Source of the DNA: Catenovulum adriaticum
GTDB lineage: Bacteria; Pseudomonadota; Gammaproteobacteria; Enterobacterales; Alteromonadaceae
Length of the DNA: 64,000 bases
Reading direction: 5' to 3'
NCBI RefSeq assembly: GCF_026725475.1
Contig: NZ_CP109965.1
Coordinates: 682,001-746,000, forward strand
This document shows, piece by piece, positions 8,734 to 17,070 of the stretch (position 1 is the stretch's first letter; every line of letters begins with the position of its first letter). The notes below the pieces were generated by a model. That model worked only from the letters and a program-made list of their open reading frames with translations. It had not been told where the DNA came from and did no database searches. Position numbers and translations under genes: made by a program.

Positions 8734-8841
8734 AAATTTTATTTCCGTTTAACGTTTAAGCTATCTTAAATTCAGCTACTAATATTAGGTGATACGGAGA
8801 GAATATAACTTTAGTTTGAAATTGTGTTGTAAATATTACCA

Positions 8842-11808
8842 CTATTCAAGTAATTCAAGCTCACTGACACTACAATCAATTGATAAAATCGAGCTAATTT
8901 TTTTGCAATAATTCAAGCTGGCTTGTTGATTGTTTAATTGAGCAAAAACTAACGTATAACGACTCGTAGTAGAGTTCAGTTTGTATGTTGCATCAATCAG
9001 TTCACTTGCTTTAAGTTTGAGCTGTTGCCAGTATAGATTTAAAATAGGCAAAGAATCAAAGCTTGGTCCTATTACAGCATATATCGTTTTAGCTTGATAT
9101 TTTTCTAAATGGATATCCATGCCATTAACAATTTTTCCTTCACCAGAAAATTCAATTAATTGTGCTTGATGAGGCTTAAGTTGTTTTTGTTTAAGATAAT
9201 GATCAGCCACTTTAATCTGATATTCGCCAGGTGGAATATCAACAAATAAATAATACCCATCAAATTCACTGTCTGTGCTGGCGATAACTTCATTTTCTTT
9301 ATTTAATAATTGAATTGGTACATAAGTGGCTGGCTGGTCGCTGCTAGCCATAAATACAGTGCCTTCTATTTCGCTCGACATGACAATAGGCACATCTAGC
9401 ATATCAACATAACCATCTCTTGGGGTAATTGAAATACCTTTATGGCTGGGGATTGAAAATGGATCGGGTAAGGTTGATTTATCTATTGTTATATCTGTTG
9501 TTCGACCCGAGCTTAGCGAGCGTAATAAAGCCAAGCCTAGCTCATTGGTATTGCTGCGACGGCCACCTTGTAAAGCCGCGACTTTAACACCTTCAAGCGG
9601 TTTTTCACCTATGTCATATTGGCCATTTAAATTTTCATCTTCAAACACACGTACTAAAACAGAGCCGCCTCTAGTGAGTGATATTTTATTTAAAAAATAA
9701 ATATTTTCTTGCGCGTGGTAGCCAAAACTAAAGTTAGAGGATAAACCTAAACGCCATTTATCTTCACTGTCATAATCAAAATAACTGGATAAACGAAAGT
9801 TATCTTGGCTCCAAGTTAAATTAGTTTGAACCGACTGGTAATCAGTTGTGTTGAGTTGATATAAATCCAACTCGGCAGAAAATGTATTACTCAGCGGATA
9901 TGAAAACTCAGCACGATAAGCGGTTATTTCGTTAACGGGTTTAAGTGAATACAAAGCACTAAAACGGGTTGATAAACGATAAAAGCGTTTTTGCAATTGA
10001 AGCTGACCATAACTAGTATCTGTCTCAAACTCTGAATTAGCGTTGTGTTGCCAGCTAATTTGATTATTTAAATTAAGCCAAGGCGTATAAAGCGCTAACG
10101 AGTTATTAAACCTTTGAGTTTGCGTATTGCCTGAATCGTTTATTGATAAGTTATTTTGGTGGCGTAAATGAACCCTGTCGTACGAATAAAGATTGCCGCC
10201 CACACTTGCAGAGAATACTTGATTATTTGAGCCCTCAGAGACATGACGAGATTGATAATTTAGGGTAACCGCTTGATCGCCAAATTTAGTACGTAAAGCG
10301 GAGCGTAAATTACGGTCTCCGTTTTCACTGCCATCAAAGCTGGTACTTAATATAGCCCGATCAAATAAATTAAACTGGCCGCCAATCGCATATTGATTAT
10401 CTGTAGTGTTATTAACATCAATATTATCATCAGCCCCTAAATACAAACCGTGGCCGACATAAAACGATGCCCAATCGCTAAAGCCATAATCGTAACGGCC
10501 AGAGAGCAACCAGCCGCCATCCCGATAATTTTTATCTAGCACTTCATCAAATAGTTGCCGGCCTTGTTGCGTTAACGATAACTGATAAACAAATTGATTA
10601 TCTTCAACCGGGTTTTGATTCACAATAATTTGCTTAGATTCGGTTTTCACTTGGCCTTGAGGGCCATAAAAAATGAGTTCAAACTGGTTATCGCCATATA
10701 GTAATTCAACATTATTAAATTCGTAGCGACCATTGTCATTACTTAAACTCGATTCTAGTAAAATTTTATTGCGGTAAAGCTCAACATCCCAACCGGGTTG
10801 AATATCACCCGAAAAGCTGGTGGTTTCGTTATTAATTTCACGAAACAAAGGGCGGTTACTAAAATTAATGCCTCGGCTAACGGAAGTAATGCTGTTATAG
10901 CCAATATTAATGGGTTGCACATCGCCAAATTCGTACCGGCTGGCTTGCAATGGGCCAAGTAAATTTTTGTCGGTGGACTCTTCAAATAAATTGAGCCGCA
11001 CATCGCTAATATTGGCAGAACGGTTAGTTTGTTCGTTGGCTCTAATAAAATAACGGCTAGATAAATAAGCCAAATCATGCGCACCCACCACTGAGGCAGT
11101 GGTGCTGGTATTGCCAGTACTGCGATTTGAATAAAAAATTTGCGCATCTAACACAGGAGACGAAAATAATTGATAGCTTGTTTCCCGCCAAGGTAAACTG
11201 GCTTCAGAGGGCACGCGGTGGCTGGAGCGAGTTAATTTATTTTTACGTGCCAGTCTTTGTTCTATCGGTAAGGTTTGTGCTGATGAGATATCGAGTTCCA
11301 AATTACGGTAGTCAATATCCAGCTCTAGTTTAAACCACTTTTCCAGTTCAGCGAGTTCAATGTAAATATCATCGTCAATTTGATAATTATCAGCTGAAAT
11401 TGTGTATAAATTATCGCCACTTTGAATTTGTTGATTTAATAAATTTAGGTTAAGTGAAAATGTTTGCGCTTCGTTAATGTACCAACCCGAAGCCGTTTTG
11501 TTATTCAGTGAAACTTCAATCGCAAAATCCAGTACATCTGCTAAATTTTGTAGGCCAATTAAAGCGCCTTTTTCACTTTTTATCGCAAATACATCCGCTA
11601 ATTGTAAATTGCCTAGTTTAATTAACAGCAGTAAAGGCTCACCGGTCGGAATACCTGAATTGTTAATTTGTACCTGCTCGATTTGAGCTTGTGTTTGAGC
11701 CGTGGTAGCTGGGGGTTCTTGCGCCGCAAGATCAAAAAAACAGCCTGCTGCAAACACAAACAAGCTGCTTATTAAGCTGAGCTTTAAAACAGGCTTTGGG
11801 TGCGTCAT
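8842..11808 (-). CDS. Non-classical fimbrial usher with a C-terminal SPOR-like module
   Basis: The likely outer-membrane assembly platform of the pilus encoded by the next three genes upstream. The 988-residue protein has an export signal with a possible lipobox (AAGC near residue 23, though a cleavage after LAAQ is also possible), an N-terminal folded domain (about 45-200) and a long beta-barrel region (about 210-700) rich in YxF/YxL strands and NRPLFREI-like usher motifs. It resembles the CS1/alpha-type or other alternative ushers rather than FimD. An SdrD/Cna-like Ig segment follows (VRVFEDENLNGQYDIGEKPL, about 715-735), then a carboxypeptidase-like repeat (about 813-900). The last 80 residues (from IYAVIGPSFDS) resemble a SPOR domain with two cysteines. 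It overlaps the chaperone gene by 4 nt, so the two are cotranscribed. The SPOR call is by eye. Confidence 0.75.
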   Translation of the reverse strand: MTHPKPVLKLSLISSLFVFAAGCFFDLAAQEPPATTAQTQAQIEQVQINNSGIPTGEPLLLLIKLGNLQLADVFAIKSEKGALIGLQNLADVLDFAIEVSLNNKTASGWYINEAQTFSLNLNLLNQQIQSGDNLYTISADNYQIDDDIYIELAELEKWFKLELDIDYRNLELDISSAQTLPIEQRLARKNKLTRSSHRVPSEASLPWRETSYQLFSSPVLDAQIFYSNRSTGNTSTTASVVGAHDLAYLSSRYFIRANEQTNRSANISDVRLNLFEESTDKNLLGPLQASRYEFGDVQPINIGYNSITSVSRGINFSNRPLFREINNETTSFSGDIQPGWDVELYRNKILLESSLSNDNGRYEFNNVELLYGDNQFELIFYGPQGQVKTESKQIIVNQNPVEDNQFVYQLSLTQQGRQLFDEVLDKNYRDGGWLLSGRYDYGFSDWASFYVGHGLYLGADDNIDVNNTTDNQYAIGGQFNLFDRAILSTSFDGSENGDRNLRSALRTKFGDQAVTLNYQSRHVSEGSNNQVFSASVGGNLYSYDRVHLRHQNNLSINDSGNTQTQRFNNSLALYTPWLNLNNQISWQHNANSEFETDTSYGQLQLQKRFYRLSTRFSALYSLKPVNEITAYRAEFSYPLSNTFSAELDLYQLNTTDYQSVQTNLTWSQDNFRLSSYFDYDSEDKWRLGLSSNFSFGYHAQENIYFLNKISLTRGGSVLVRVFEDENLNGQYDIGEKPLEGVKVAALQGGRRSNTNELGLALLRSLSSGRTTDITIDKSTLPDPFSIPSHKGISITPRDGYVDMLDVPIVMSSEIEGTVFMASSDQPATYVPIQLLNKENEVIASTDSEFDGYYLFVDIPPGEYQIKVADHYLKQKQLKPHQAQLIEFSGEGKIVNGMDIHLEKYQAKTIYAVIGPSFDSLPILNLYWQQLKLKASELIDATYKLNSTTSRYTLVFAQLNNQQASLNYCKKISSILSIDCSVSELELLE

Positions 11809-12644
11809 TTAATAATTAGATTTGACGCCAAATCAAAGGTTTTATTAATAAATACTTGGCCGTTAAATTCTTTTTTACCTATATATTCAACTCTTAAGCT
11901 GCCTTGTTTTGCATTAAAATCCGGCCAATCTAAGCTGAGTTGGTATTGGCTTTGATCTGGGTAAATATTGTAACCATGTACCTGAGCCACAACTTGTTCG
12001 GCAGCGCCCGATGTTGGCTTCCAATAAACCAGCATATTGCCTGTAGTGCTATATTTGCCGGCTTTATCTATAGTAAGTTCTACTTGTGCTGAAGTATTTT
12101 GCTGGTTTTTTATAACTTGAATTTTGTTTATATCAACACTTGCGTCAACGCTACCTTGGCGTGCGATGACTGGAATAGTGAAAGCCAGTAGCGTCTCAAT
12201 TTCTATTTTTACTCCAGAATTTTCTGAATTGTTAGTTTTTTTCTGAATTGGGAGCGGCTTGAATGCTAAGTGTGATCTATATTCTGAATCCGTTAAGCTT
12301 TTTGGTCTGCGAAACATTAGTCTTACGGATTGCTTTTCATTTGGTTGAAGTGTTACTTGTCTTGGACTAACTCTTAACATAGGGCTGGCGAGCTTAATGT
12401 CAGAATTAGCGAATCCATTTTTTTCTAAAGTTTTATATCCTCCTATGCTTTTTGCTATTTTTTCTTCCCACTCTATACGATAAGTCCTAGTCTGGTTAGT
12501 TGGGTTAATTAAAGTTACTTTTGCTGAGCGTTGCCTTTCATCTAAAACAACTCTGGTCGGAGAAATTAAAAGTTGTGCTTGGGTTATTTCACTCATAAAG
12601 CAAAGCAATAAAACTAAAAATCTTTGTTTTTTAAACAAACTCAA
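11805..12644 (-). CDS. Periplasmic pilus chaperone (PapD-like)
   Basis: A 279-residue exported protein with a signal peptide ending near TQA, followed at once by the first strand of a PapD-like Ig fold (LLISPTRVVLDERQRSAKVTLIN). The second chaperone motif, RVSPRQVTLQPNEKQSVRLMF, holds the conserved proline/asparagine turn and the G1-like donor strand region. It would hold pilin subunits in the periplasm and hand them to the usher. It resembles alternative (non-FimC) chaperones. Its stop overlaps the usher start (ATGA), and it lies 14 bp after the small pilin-like gene, which supports one operon. Confidence 0.85.
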   Translation of the reverse strand: MSLFKKQRFLVLLLCFMSEITQAQLLISPTRVVLDERQRSAKVTLINPTNQTRTYRIEWEEKIAKSIGGYKTLEKNGFANSDIKLASPMLRVSPRQVTLQPNEKQSVRLMFRRPKSLTDSEYRSHLAFKPLPIQKKTNNSENSGVKIEIETLLAFTIPVIARQGSVDASVDINKIQVIKNQQNTSAQVELTIDKAGKYSTTGNMLVYWKPTSGAAEQVVAQVHGYNIYPDQSQYQLSLDWPDFNAKQGSLRVEYIGKKEFNGQVFINKTFDLASNLIIK

Positions 12645-12658
12645 AATTCTATCCTTAA

Positions 12659-13111
12659 TTAATAATTCAATGTAATTCTAAAATTAGCTGTATATTCGGT
12701 ATTTAAATATATTTTGTTATTGCCGGTTGTTTTGAGCACCGCACCAATATAAATTTTAGCTTTCCCAGTACTATCGGTAGTTATGGGCGAGGGCAAAATA
12801 GTTACGGTATCTACTAAGAATTGTTCTGTATCATTGATTTGGGTACTTGTCGTTGTGGTTAACGTATCAACTTGTATATTAACTTCTTTATATGGTGGTA
12901 AGTTAGACACTAAAAATTCAGCATTTTGTCCTGATTTTATTATCCATATATGATTATATGCTTTCATTGTGCCTAAAGGGGATACCTCAATATAACTAAC
13001 TCCATCGTTTTTTCCCACAACTATAGTGCCAAAGGTTAAGGGCTGAATCATATCAAGTTGAGCAAGGCAAACAACAGGAAGCAAAAAAATTGAGAATATA
13101 AAAATTTTCAT
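12659..13111 (-). CDS. Small DUF4402-like pilin or tip subunit
   Basis: A 150-residue exported protein (signal peptide MKIFIFSIFLLPVVCLA). The body follows the DUF4402 pattern: an early LTFGTIVVG strand, a SPLGTMKAY turn, a late glycine-rich IYIGAVLKT segment and a C-terminal strand ending in TLNY. The larger neighbour ends AVDY in the same way. Small size, position between pilin and chaperone and shared fold suggest a minor or tip subunit. The sequence is too diverged to name a gene. Confidence 0.65.
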   Translation of the reverse strand: MKIFIFSIFLLPVVCLAQLDMIQPLTFGTIVVGKNDGVSYIEVSPLGTMKAYNHIWIIKSGQNAEFLVSNLPPYKEVNIQVDTLTTTTSTQINDTEQFLVDTVTILPSPITTDSTGKAKIYIGAVLKTTGNNKIYLNTEYTANFRITLNY

Positions 13112-13164
13112 ATGATTTAAGTCAAAAACAAAGAACGACTTTGTTTTTGACTTCTGAGCTAAAT

Positions 13165-13770
13165 TTAGTAGTCAACTGCTACAGTATAACTACCAGTGTA
13201 TGTACCGTCATCATACGAGGCATTATCGTTAGTAGTATCTAGGCTTGTATCAACAGTAATTGTTGCGCCAAGATTAAAAGACAAAGAGCCGTCTGCGCTT
13301 GCACGAACTTGAGAACCGGATGCAAAATCAGTGTTTGGGTTAGCACCAGTTGTGACATATCCAGCAAAATCAGACATGGTAAATACAGGAGTTCCGGGGG
13401 CGCCTGTTGTAATACCGGTGGAGTCAGCTGTTACAGTGACTGTTAGTAGAGCATAATTAGCAGCTCCCCCGACACTAAAAGCTCCGGGTTCACCATCTTC
13501 TAAACTTTGGATCACTGAAGTATCACCTTCTTCTGCTGTTACACCGCTACCATCAGCTGCAATAATTAAAGATGCAACTTCTGATTCTGCACCACCAGAG
13601 ATGTCTGTTGCTAGTTGTGCGCGAATAGTACCAAAGTTTAGAGACGCATCCTCTGTTATTGTTAGTGCATTTTGAACAGTAACGGTAGCGTCAAACGTTT
13701 CTGTAACAGCCATTGCCCCATTTGCTACAAATAAACCAGCTAAACCTAAGCTTAATAGTTTTAATTTCAT
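13165..13770 (-). CDS. DUF4402-family major pilin candidate
   Basis: A 201-residue exported protein with a clear signal peptide (cleavage after AMA, about residue 21). It is rich in Thr, Ala, Gly and Asp, acidic and nearly free of Lys and Arg, as expected of an extracellular fibre subunit. The DUF4402 pattern is visible: VQNALTITEDASLNFGTIRA near the N-terminus and GSYTVAVDY at the end. It is the first gene of the operon, has a good ribosome binding site (TTTAGGAGAAC), and lies 53 bp upstream of the minor subunit. This order (major pilin, minor pilin, chaperone, usher) is typical of alternative chaperone-usher loci. Confidence 0.7.
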   Translation of the reverse strand: MKLKLLSLGLAGLFVANGAMAVTETFDATVTVQNALTITEDASLNFGTIRAQLATDISGGAESEVASLIIAADGSGVTAEEGDTSVIQSLEDGEPGAFSVGGAANYALLTVTVTADSTGITTGAPGTPVFTMSDFAGYVTTGANPNTDFASGSQVRASADGSLSFNLGATITVDTSLDTTNDNASYDDGTYTGSYTVAVDY

Positions 13771-13899
13771 TTTGTTCTCCTAAAAATGATACAACTTATA
13801 AATTCTATAAATGATTGAAACTAAAGGTCTGAGTATAGCCAGAAGAGTATTTGAGCGCGCCTTCCGTTGCTAAATTCGCCACTTAGTCTATTTGTTTAT

Positions 13900-13915
13900 C
13901 GACCAAAACTGGTCG
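13900..13915. promoter_or_regulatory. Palindrome upstream of the pilus operon
   Basis: A perfect inverted repeat CGACCA-AAAC-TGGTCG lies between the SPOR lipoprotein gene and the pilin gene, about 130 bp upstream of the pilin start. No T-run follows on either strand, so it looks more like a protein-binding site or RNA hairpin than a terminator. Function is not known. Confidence 0.35.
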
Positions 13916-13954
13916 GACTTTAGTATTTTGTGATTTAAGTCTCATTTTGTCAAT

Positions 13955-14626
13955 TTAAAACTGTTCACCTGTGTATTTTTTCAGTAGGCAGTTTTGCTGG
14001 TTTTGCTTTAAAAAAGTGCAGGTTTTTAATGCTTTAGCTTTAGAATAAGGACCAATTTTTAGCCGAATAAAATTAATATTATCTTTGTTGACACTTTCTA
14101 AAATAGGGGTAACGGTTTGGCTTAAATCAGGAAATTTAAGTTTAAAATTATTCCAAGCTTGTTGGCTTTGCTGTTTTGAGGTGAGCGATGCAATTTGCAC
14201 GGCAAAAGCGGGGGGTGTCGCAGAGATTGTTTTGGCTGTTGTATTAGTAATCGTTGTTTGATTATGTTCGGGCGTTACTTTTTTTACAGCGGGCATTTGT
14301 GCAAGCGGTTTGGGTTGCTTAATTTTAATAATTTGAGCTTGATTATCGTTAACCGTTTTAAAGCCAGTGAGTGAATTTTGCTGACTAATAACATCAATTA
14401 ATAAATCTAAATCAGCTTCTTTTTGCTTAAAGTTAGCAATGGTTTGCTGATCTTGTTTATATTGAGTCTCTAACTCTGTAATGCGTTGGGTTAAGGTTTC
14501 AATTTTAGCTGATTGTTGCTGGTTAATACTTGAGCAACTTACCAAGTTGAGGAATGCTAAGGTCAACAGGCCGTACTTAAATATTGAGGGGCAAGTAAAC
14601 TTAATTAAATTCCGTTTATACTTCAT
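13955..14626 (-). CDS. SPOR-domain lipoprotein next to the pilus operon
   Basis: A 223-residue lipoprotein (lipobox LVSC, lipidated Cys31), then a short coiled coil (about 35-75: IETLTQRITELETQY), a Thr/Pro/Lys-rich linker and a C-terminal SPOR domain (about 140-223). The SPOR pattern is clear: FAVQIASLTSKQQSQQAW, then FIRLKIGPYSKAKALKTC. SPOR domains bind glycan strands stripped of stem peptides. Two cysteines (C-x9-C) near the end could pair as in FtsN. It is on the same strand as the pilus genes and 184 bp upstream. It could instead be an unlinked cell-envelope protein. Confidence 0.8.
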   Translation of the reverse strand: MKYKRNLIKFTCPSIFKYGLLTLAFLNLVSCSSINQQQSAKIETLTQRITELETQYKQDQQTIANFKQKEADLDLLIDVISQQNSLTGFKTVNDNQAQIIKIKQPKPLAQMPAVKKVTPEHNQTTITNTTAKTISATPPAFAVQIASLTSKQQSQQAWNNFKLKFPDLSQTVTPILESVNKDNINFIRLKIGPYSKAKALKTCTFLKQNQQNCLLKKYTGEQF

Positions 14627-14797
14627 TTTTATGCTTTAACCTCAGCAAACCTATTAACAATAAAGTCGCAGTTTAAAGATATATAACTGGTTTGACTAGT
14701 GAGTTTGTGTGAAAATATTTAGCTTTTTCTCGCTCTGGTTTGATATTGTGTTTTCTTACCCTGAGCTTAGATCTTTGTTGGTGGAATTATTTCTGTT

Positions 14798-15883
14798 ATG
14801 AAAACAGCACTTGCTCAAGTTAGTTTATCCGCGCTGCAACACAATTTAGCACAAGTAAAACAAATGGCGCCCGAGAGTCAGGTGATGGCGGTTTGTAAAG
14901 CGAACGGCTACGGACATGGGTTAATTGAAGTGGCACAAGCATTAAATAAAGCCGATGCATTTGGGGTTGCCAGAATTGAAGAAGCTTTTAATTTAAGAGC
15001 CGCTGGCATTAATAAAACCATTGTCTTGTTAGAAGGTTTTTTTGAAGCGAAAGATATTGCCAGTATTGCGGTTAATCATTTTCAAACTGTTATCCATAAT
15101 GAAAAGCAATTAGCTGAACTAGAGCAAGCCGCTACTGAACTTGAAATTGGTATTCCGATAAAAGTGTGGCTTAAAATTGACACTGGCATGTCGCGTTTAG
15201 GTATTCATGTTTCTCAAGTGGATGAATTTGTTTCACGTTTACAAGCTTGTGCTTGTGTTCATCCTGACTTAGTTTTAATGACGCATTTGGCTTGCGCGGA
15301 TGAATTAAATAACAAATATAACCAAACCCAGTTAATGGCCTTTAAACAGGCAAGTAGTGCTTACTCATTTTCGCATTCAATTGCTAACTCCGCTGCGACT
15401 ATGGTGCTTGACCGTGCCAAACAAAATTGGGTGCGGCCGGGCATTATGCTTTATGGGGTTTCTCCTATTGAGGGCGAAACCGGACTTGAGCGTAATTTAA
15501 AACCTGTGATGACCTTATCTAGCCAACTTATTTCAGTTAAAAAAGTGGATGCGAATACACCAGTGGGATATGGCGGAACTTGGGTTACGCCGAGCAAAAC
15601 GATACTGGGTGTGGTGGCGATTGGTTATGGAGATGGTTACCCAAGACATGCTAAAAATGGCACACCTGTGTTAATTAATGGCCGAATAGTGCCTTTGGTT
15701 GGCCGGGTTTCTATGGATATGATCACCGTTGATTTAGGCTGTGATAGCCAGGATAACATAGGGGATAAAGCGGTTTTATGGGGGGCAGGTTTACCGATAG
15801 AAAAGGTAGCCGAATCAGCTGAAACCATCGCCTATGAAATTTTATGTCAACTCACAACAAGAGTTAAATGGAAATATATCTAA
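14798..15883 (+). CDS. alr: Alanine racemase
   Basis: A cytoplasmic PLP enzyme that interconverts L- and D-alanine for peptidoglycan synthesis. The 361-residue length is normal. The PLP lysine is Lys34 in AVCKANGYGHG, and the opposing catalytic tyrosine is Tyr258 in PVGYGGTWV. The substrate-binding motif VSMDMITVDLG is also present. In E. coli alr follows dnaB, but here it stands between the pilus locus and a signalling pair. A hairpin (AGTCAGC-CGC-GCTGACT, 15939-15955) follows about 55 bp after the stop without an adjacent T-run. Confidence 0.97.
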   Translation: MKTALAQVSLSALQHNLAQVKQMAPESQVMAVCKANGYGHGLIEVAQALNKADAFGVARIEEAFNLRAAGINKTIVLLEGFFEAKDIASIAVNHFQTVIHNEKQLAELEQAATELEIGIPIKVWLKIDTGMSRLGIHVSQVDEFVSRLQACACVHPDLVLMTHLACADELNNKYNQTQLMAFKQASSAYSFSHSIANSAATMVLDRAKQNWVRPGIMLYGVSPIEGETGLERNLKPVMTLSSQLISVKKVDANTPVGYGGTWVTPSKTILGVVAIGYGDGYPRHAKNGTPVLINGRIVPLVGRVSMDMITVDLGCDSQDNIGDKAVLWGAGLPIEKVAESAETIAYEILCQLTTRVKWKYI

Positions 15884-16020
15884 AATTTGTGGATTGTGTC
15901 GCAATGTAAAATAGCGTATAAATGTACAAGGATCGTACAGTCAGCCGCGCTGACTAACTGATAACTGTTTTAGTAATATATAAAAACGATAACAAATATC
16001 TGTAGGGAAGACGTAGATAA

Positions 16021-17070
16021 ATGAATCAGTATCACATTTTAATTGTGGACGATGTCGCAGATAATATTCAAGTTGCGATGAATATGCTAAAAGAGCAAGC
16101 CTATCAATTTACCTTTGCTCTAAATGGCCAACAGGCACTCGATATGTGCCAGCAACACGAATTTGATTTGATTTTACTGGATATTATGATGCCGGTTATC
16201 GATGGTTATCAAGTTTGCCGACAACTCAAAGACAACCCTAAAACACACAATATACCCATTATATTTTTAACCGCCAAAGTCGATATAGATTCAATTTCAA
16301 AGGGCTTTCAGCTGGGTGCGGTAGATTATATAACCAAGCCATTCCACTCTGAAGAACTGATCGCCCGAGTTAAAAATCATTTAGAGCTATACACCGCCAG
16401 ACAAACATTAAATCAGCTAAATTGCCAATTACAAACCAATTTAATCCACAAAGAAAAGCGATACGTGACTGAATTAGAAGACAGTCAAAAAGAAATGATT
16501 TACGTATTGATGGAATTGATGGAAGCAACCTCTGATGAGACTGGTAGCCACATCCAGCGTGTTTCAGAATACTCAAGTTTGCTAGCAAGTTATTATCCCA
16601 GTTTAACCGCAGATGATTGTGACACCATATTACATGCCGCCCCGATGCATGATATTGGTAAAATTGCGATTCCACCTGAAATATTACACAAGCCGGGTAA
16701 ATTGACCCCTGCTGAACTCGAAATTATGAAAACCCATACCACCAAAGCACATGATATTTTACGCATGTCTAAACGTAAATATATCAAAGCGGCAGATGTG
16801 ATTGCATTGCAACATCATGAAAAATGGGATGGTTCAGGTTATCCGCAAGGTTTAATCGGTAAAGATATTCATATATTTGCACGTATAGTTGCGCTAGCCG
16901 ATGTGTTTGACGCGCTTATTCATAAACGAAAATATAAAGATGCTTGGCCAATTGAAGAAGCCTTAGCTTATATAGTGGCGCAAAAAGGCAGTCACTTTGA
17001 ACCTTTGCTGGTTGAATTGTTTGTTGACCATTTTGACGAATTTTTAAAAATAGCGAAGCAACATGGCTAG
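16021..17070 (+). CDS. Response regulator with HD-GYP phosphodiesterase output
   Basis: A 349-residue RpfG-like protein. The receiver domain (about 1-125) has the acidic pocket IVDD, phospho-acceptor Asp54 in ILLDIMMPVIDG and Lys in YITKPF. The HD-GYP domain (about 150-345) has the full catalytic set: HDIGK (His210, Asp211), His265-His266 and the GYP motif at 273-275 in HHEKWDGSGYPQG. It should hydrolyse cyclic di-GMP when phosphorylated. Its stop overlaps the start of the hybrid kinase by 8 nt (ATGGCTAG), so the kinase at 17063 is its obvious partner. Confidence 0.93.
   Translation: MNQYHILIVDDVADNIQVAMNMLKEQAYQFTFALNGQQALDMCQQHEFDLILLDIMMPVIDGYQVCRQLKDNPKTHNIPIIFLTAKVDIDSISKGFQLGAVDYITKPFHSEELIARVKNHLELYTARQTLNQLNCQLQTNLIHKEKRYVTELEDSQKEMIYVLMELMEATSDETGSHIQRVSEYSSLLASYYPSLTADDCDTILHAAPMHDIGKIAIPPEILHKPGKLTPAELEIMKTHTTKAHDILRMSKRKYIKAADVIALQHHEKWDGSGYPQGLIGKDIHIFARIVALADVFDALIHKRKYKDAWPIEEALAYIVAQKGSHFEPLLVELFVDHFDEFLKIAKQHG

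Noticed and set aside
15939..15955. Terminator after alr
   Set aside because: The AGTCAGC/GCTGACT hairpin is real, but no T-run follows directly, so I do not call it a terminator.
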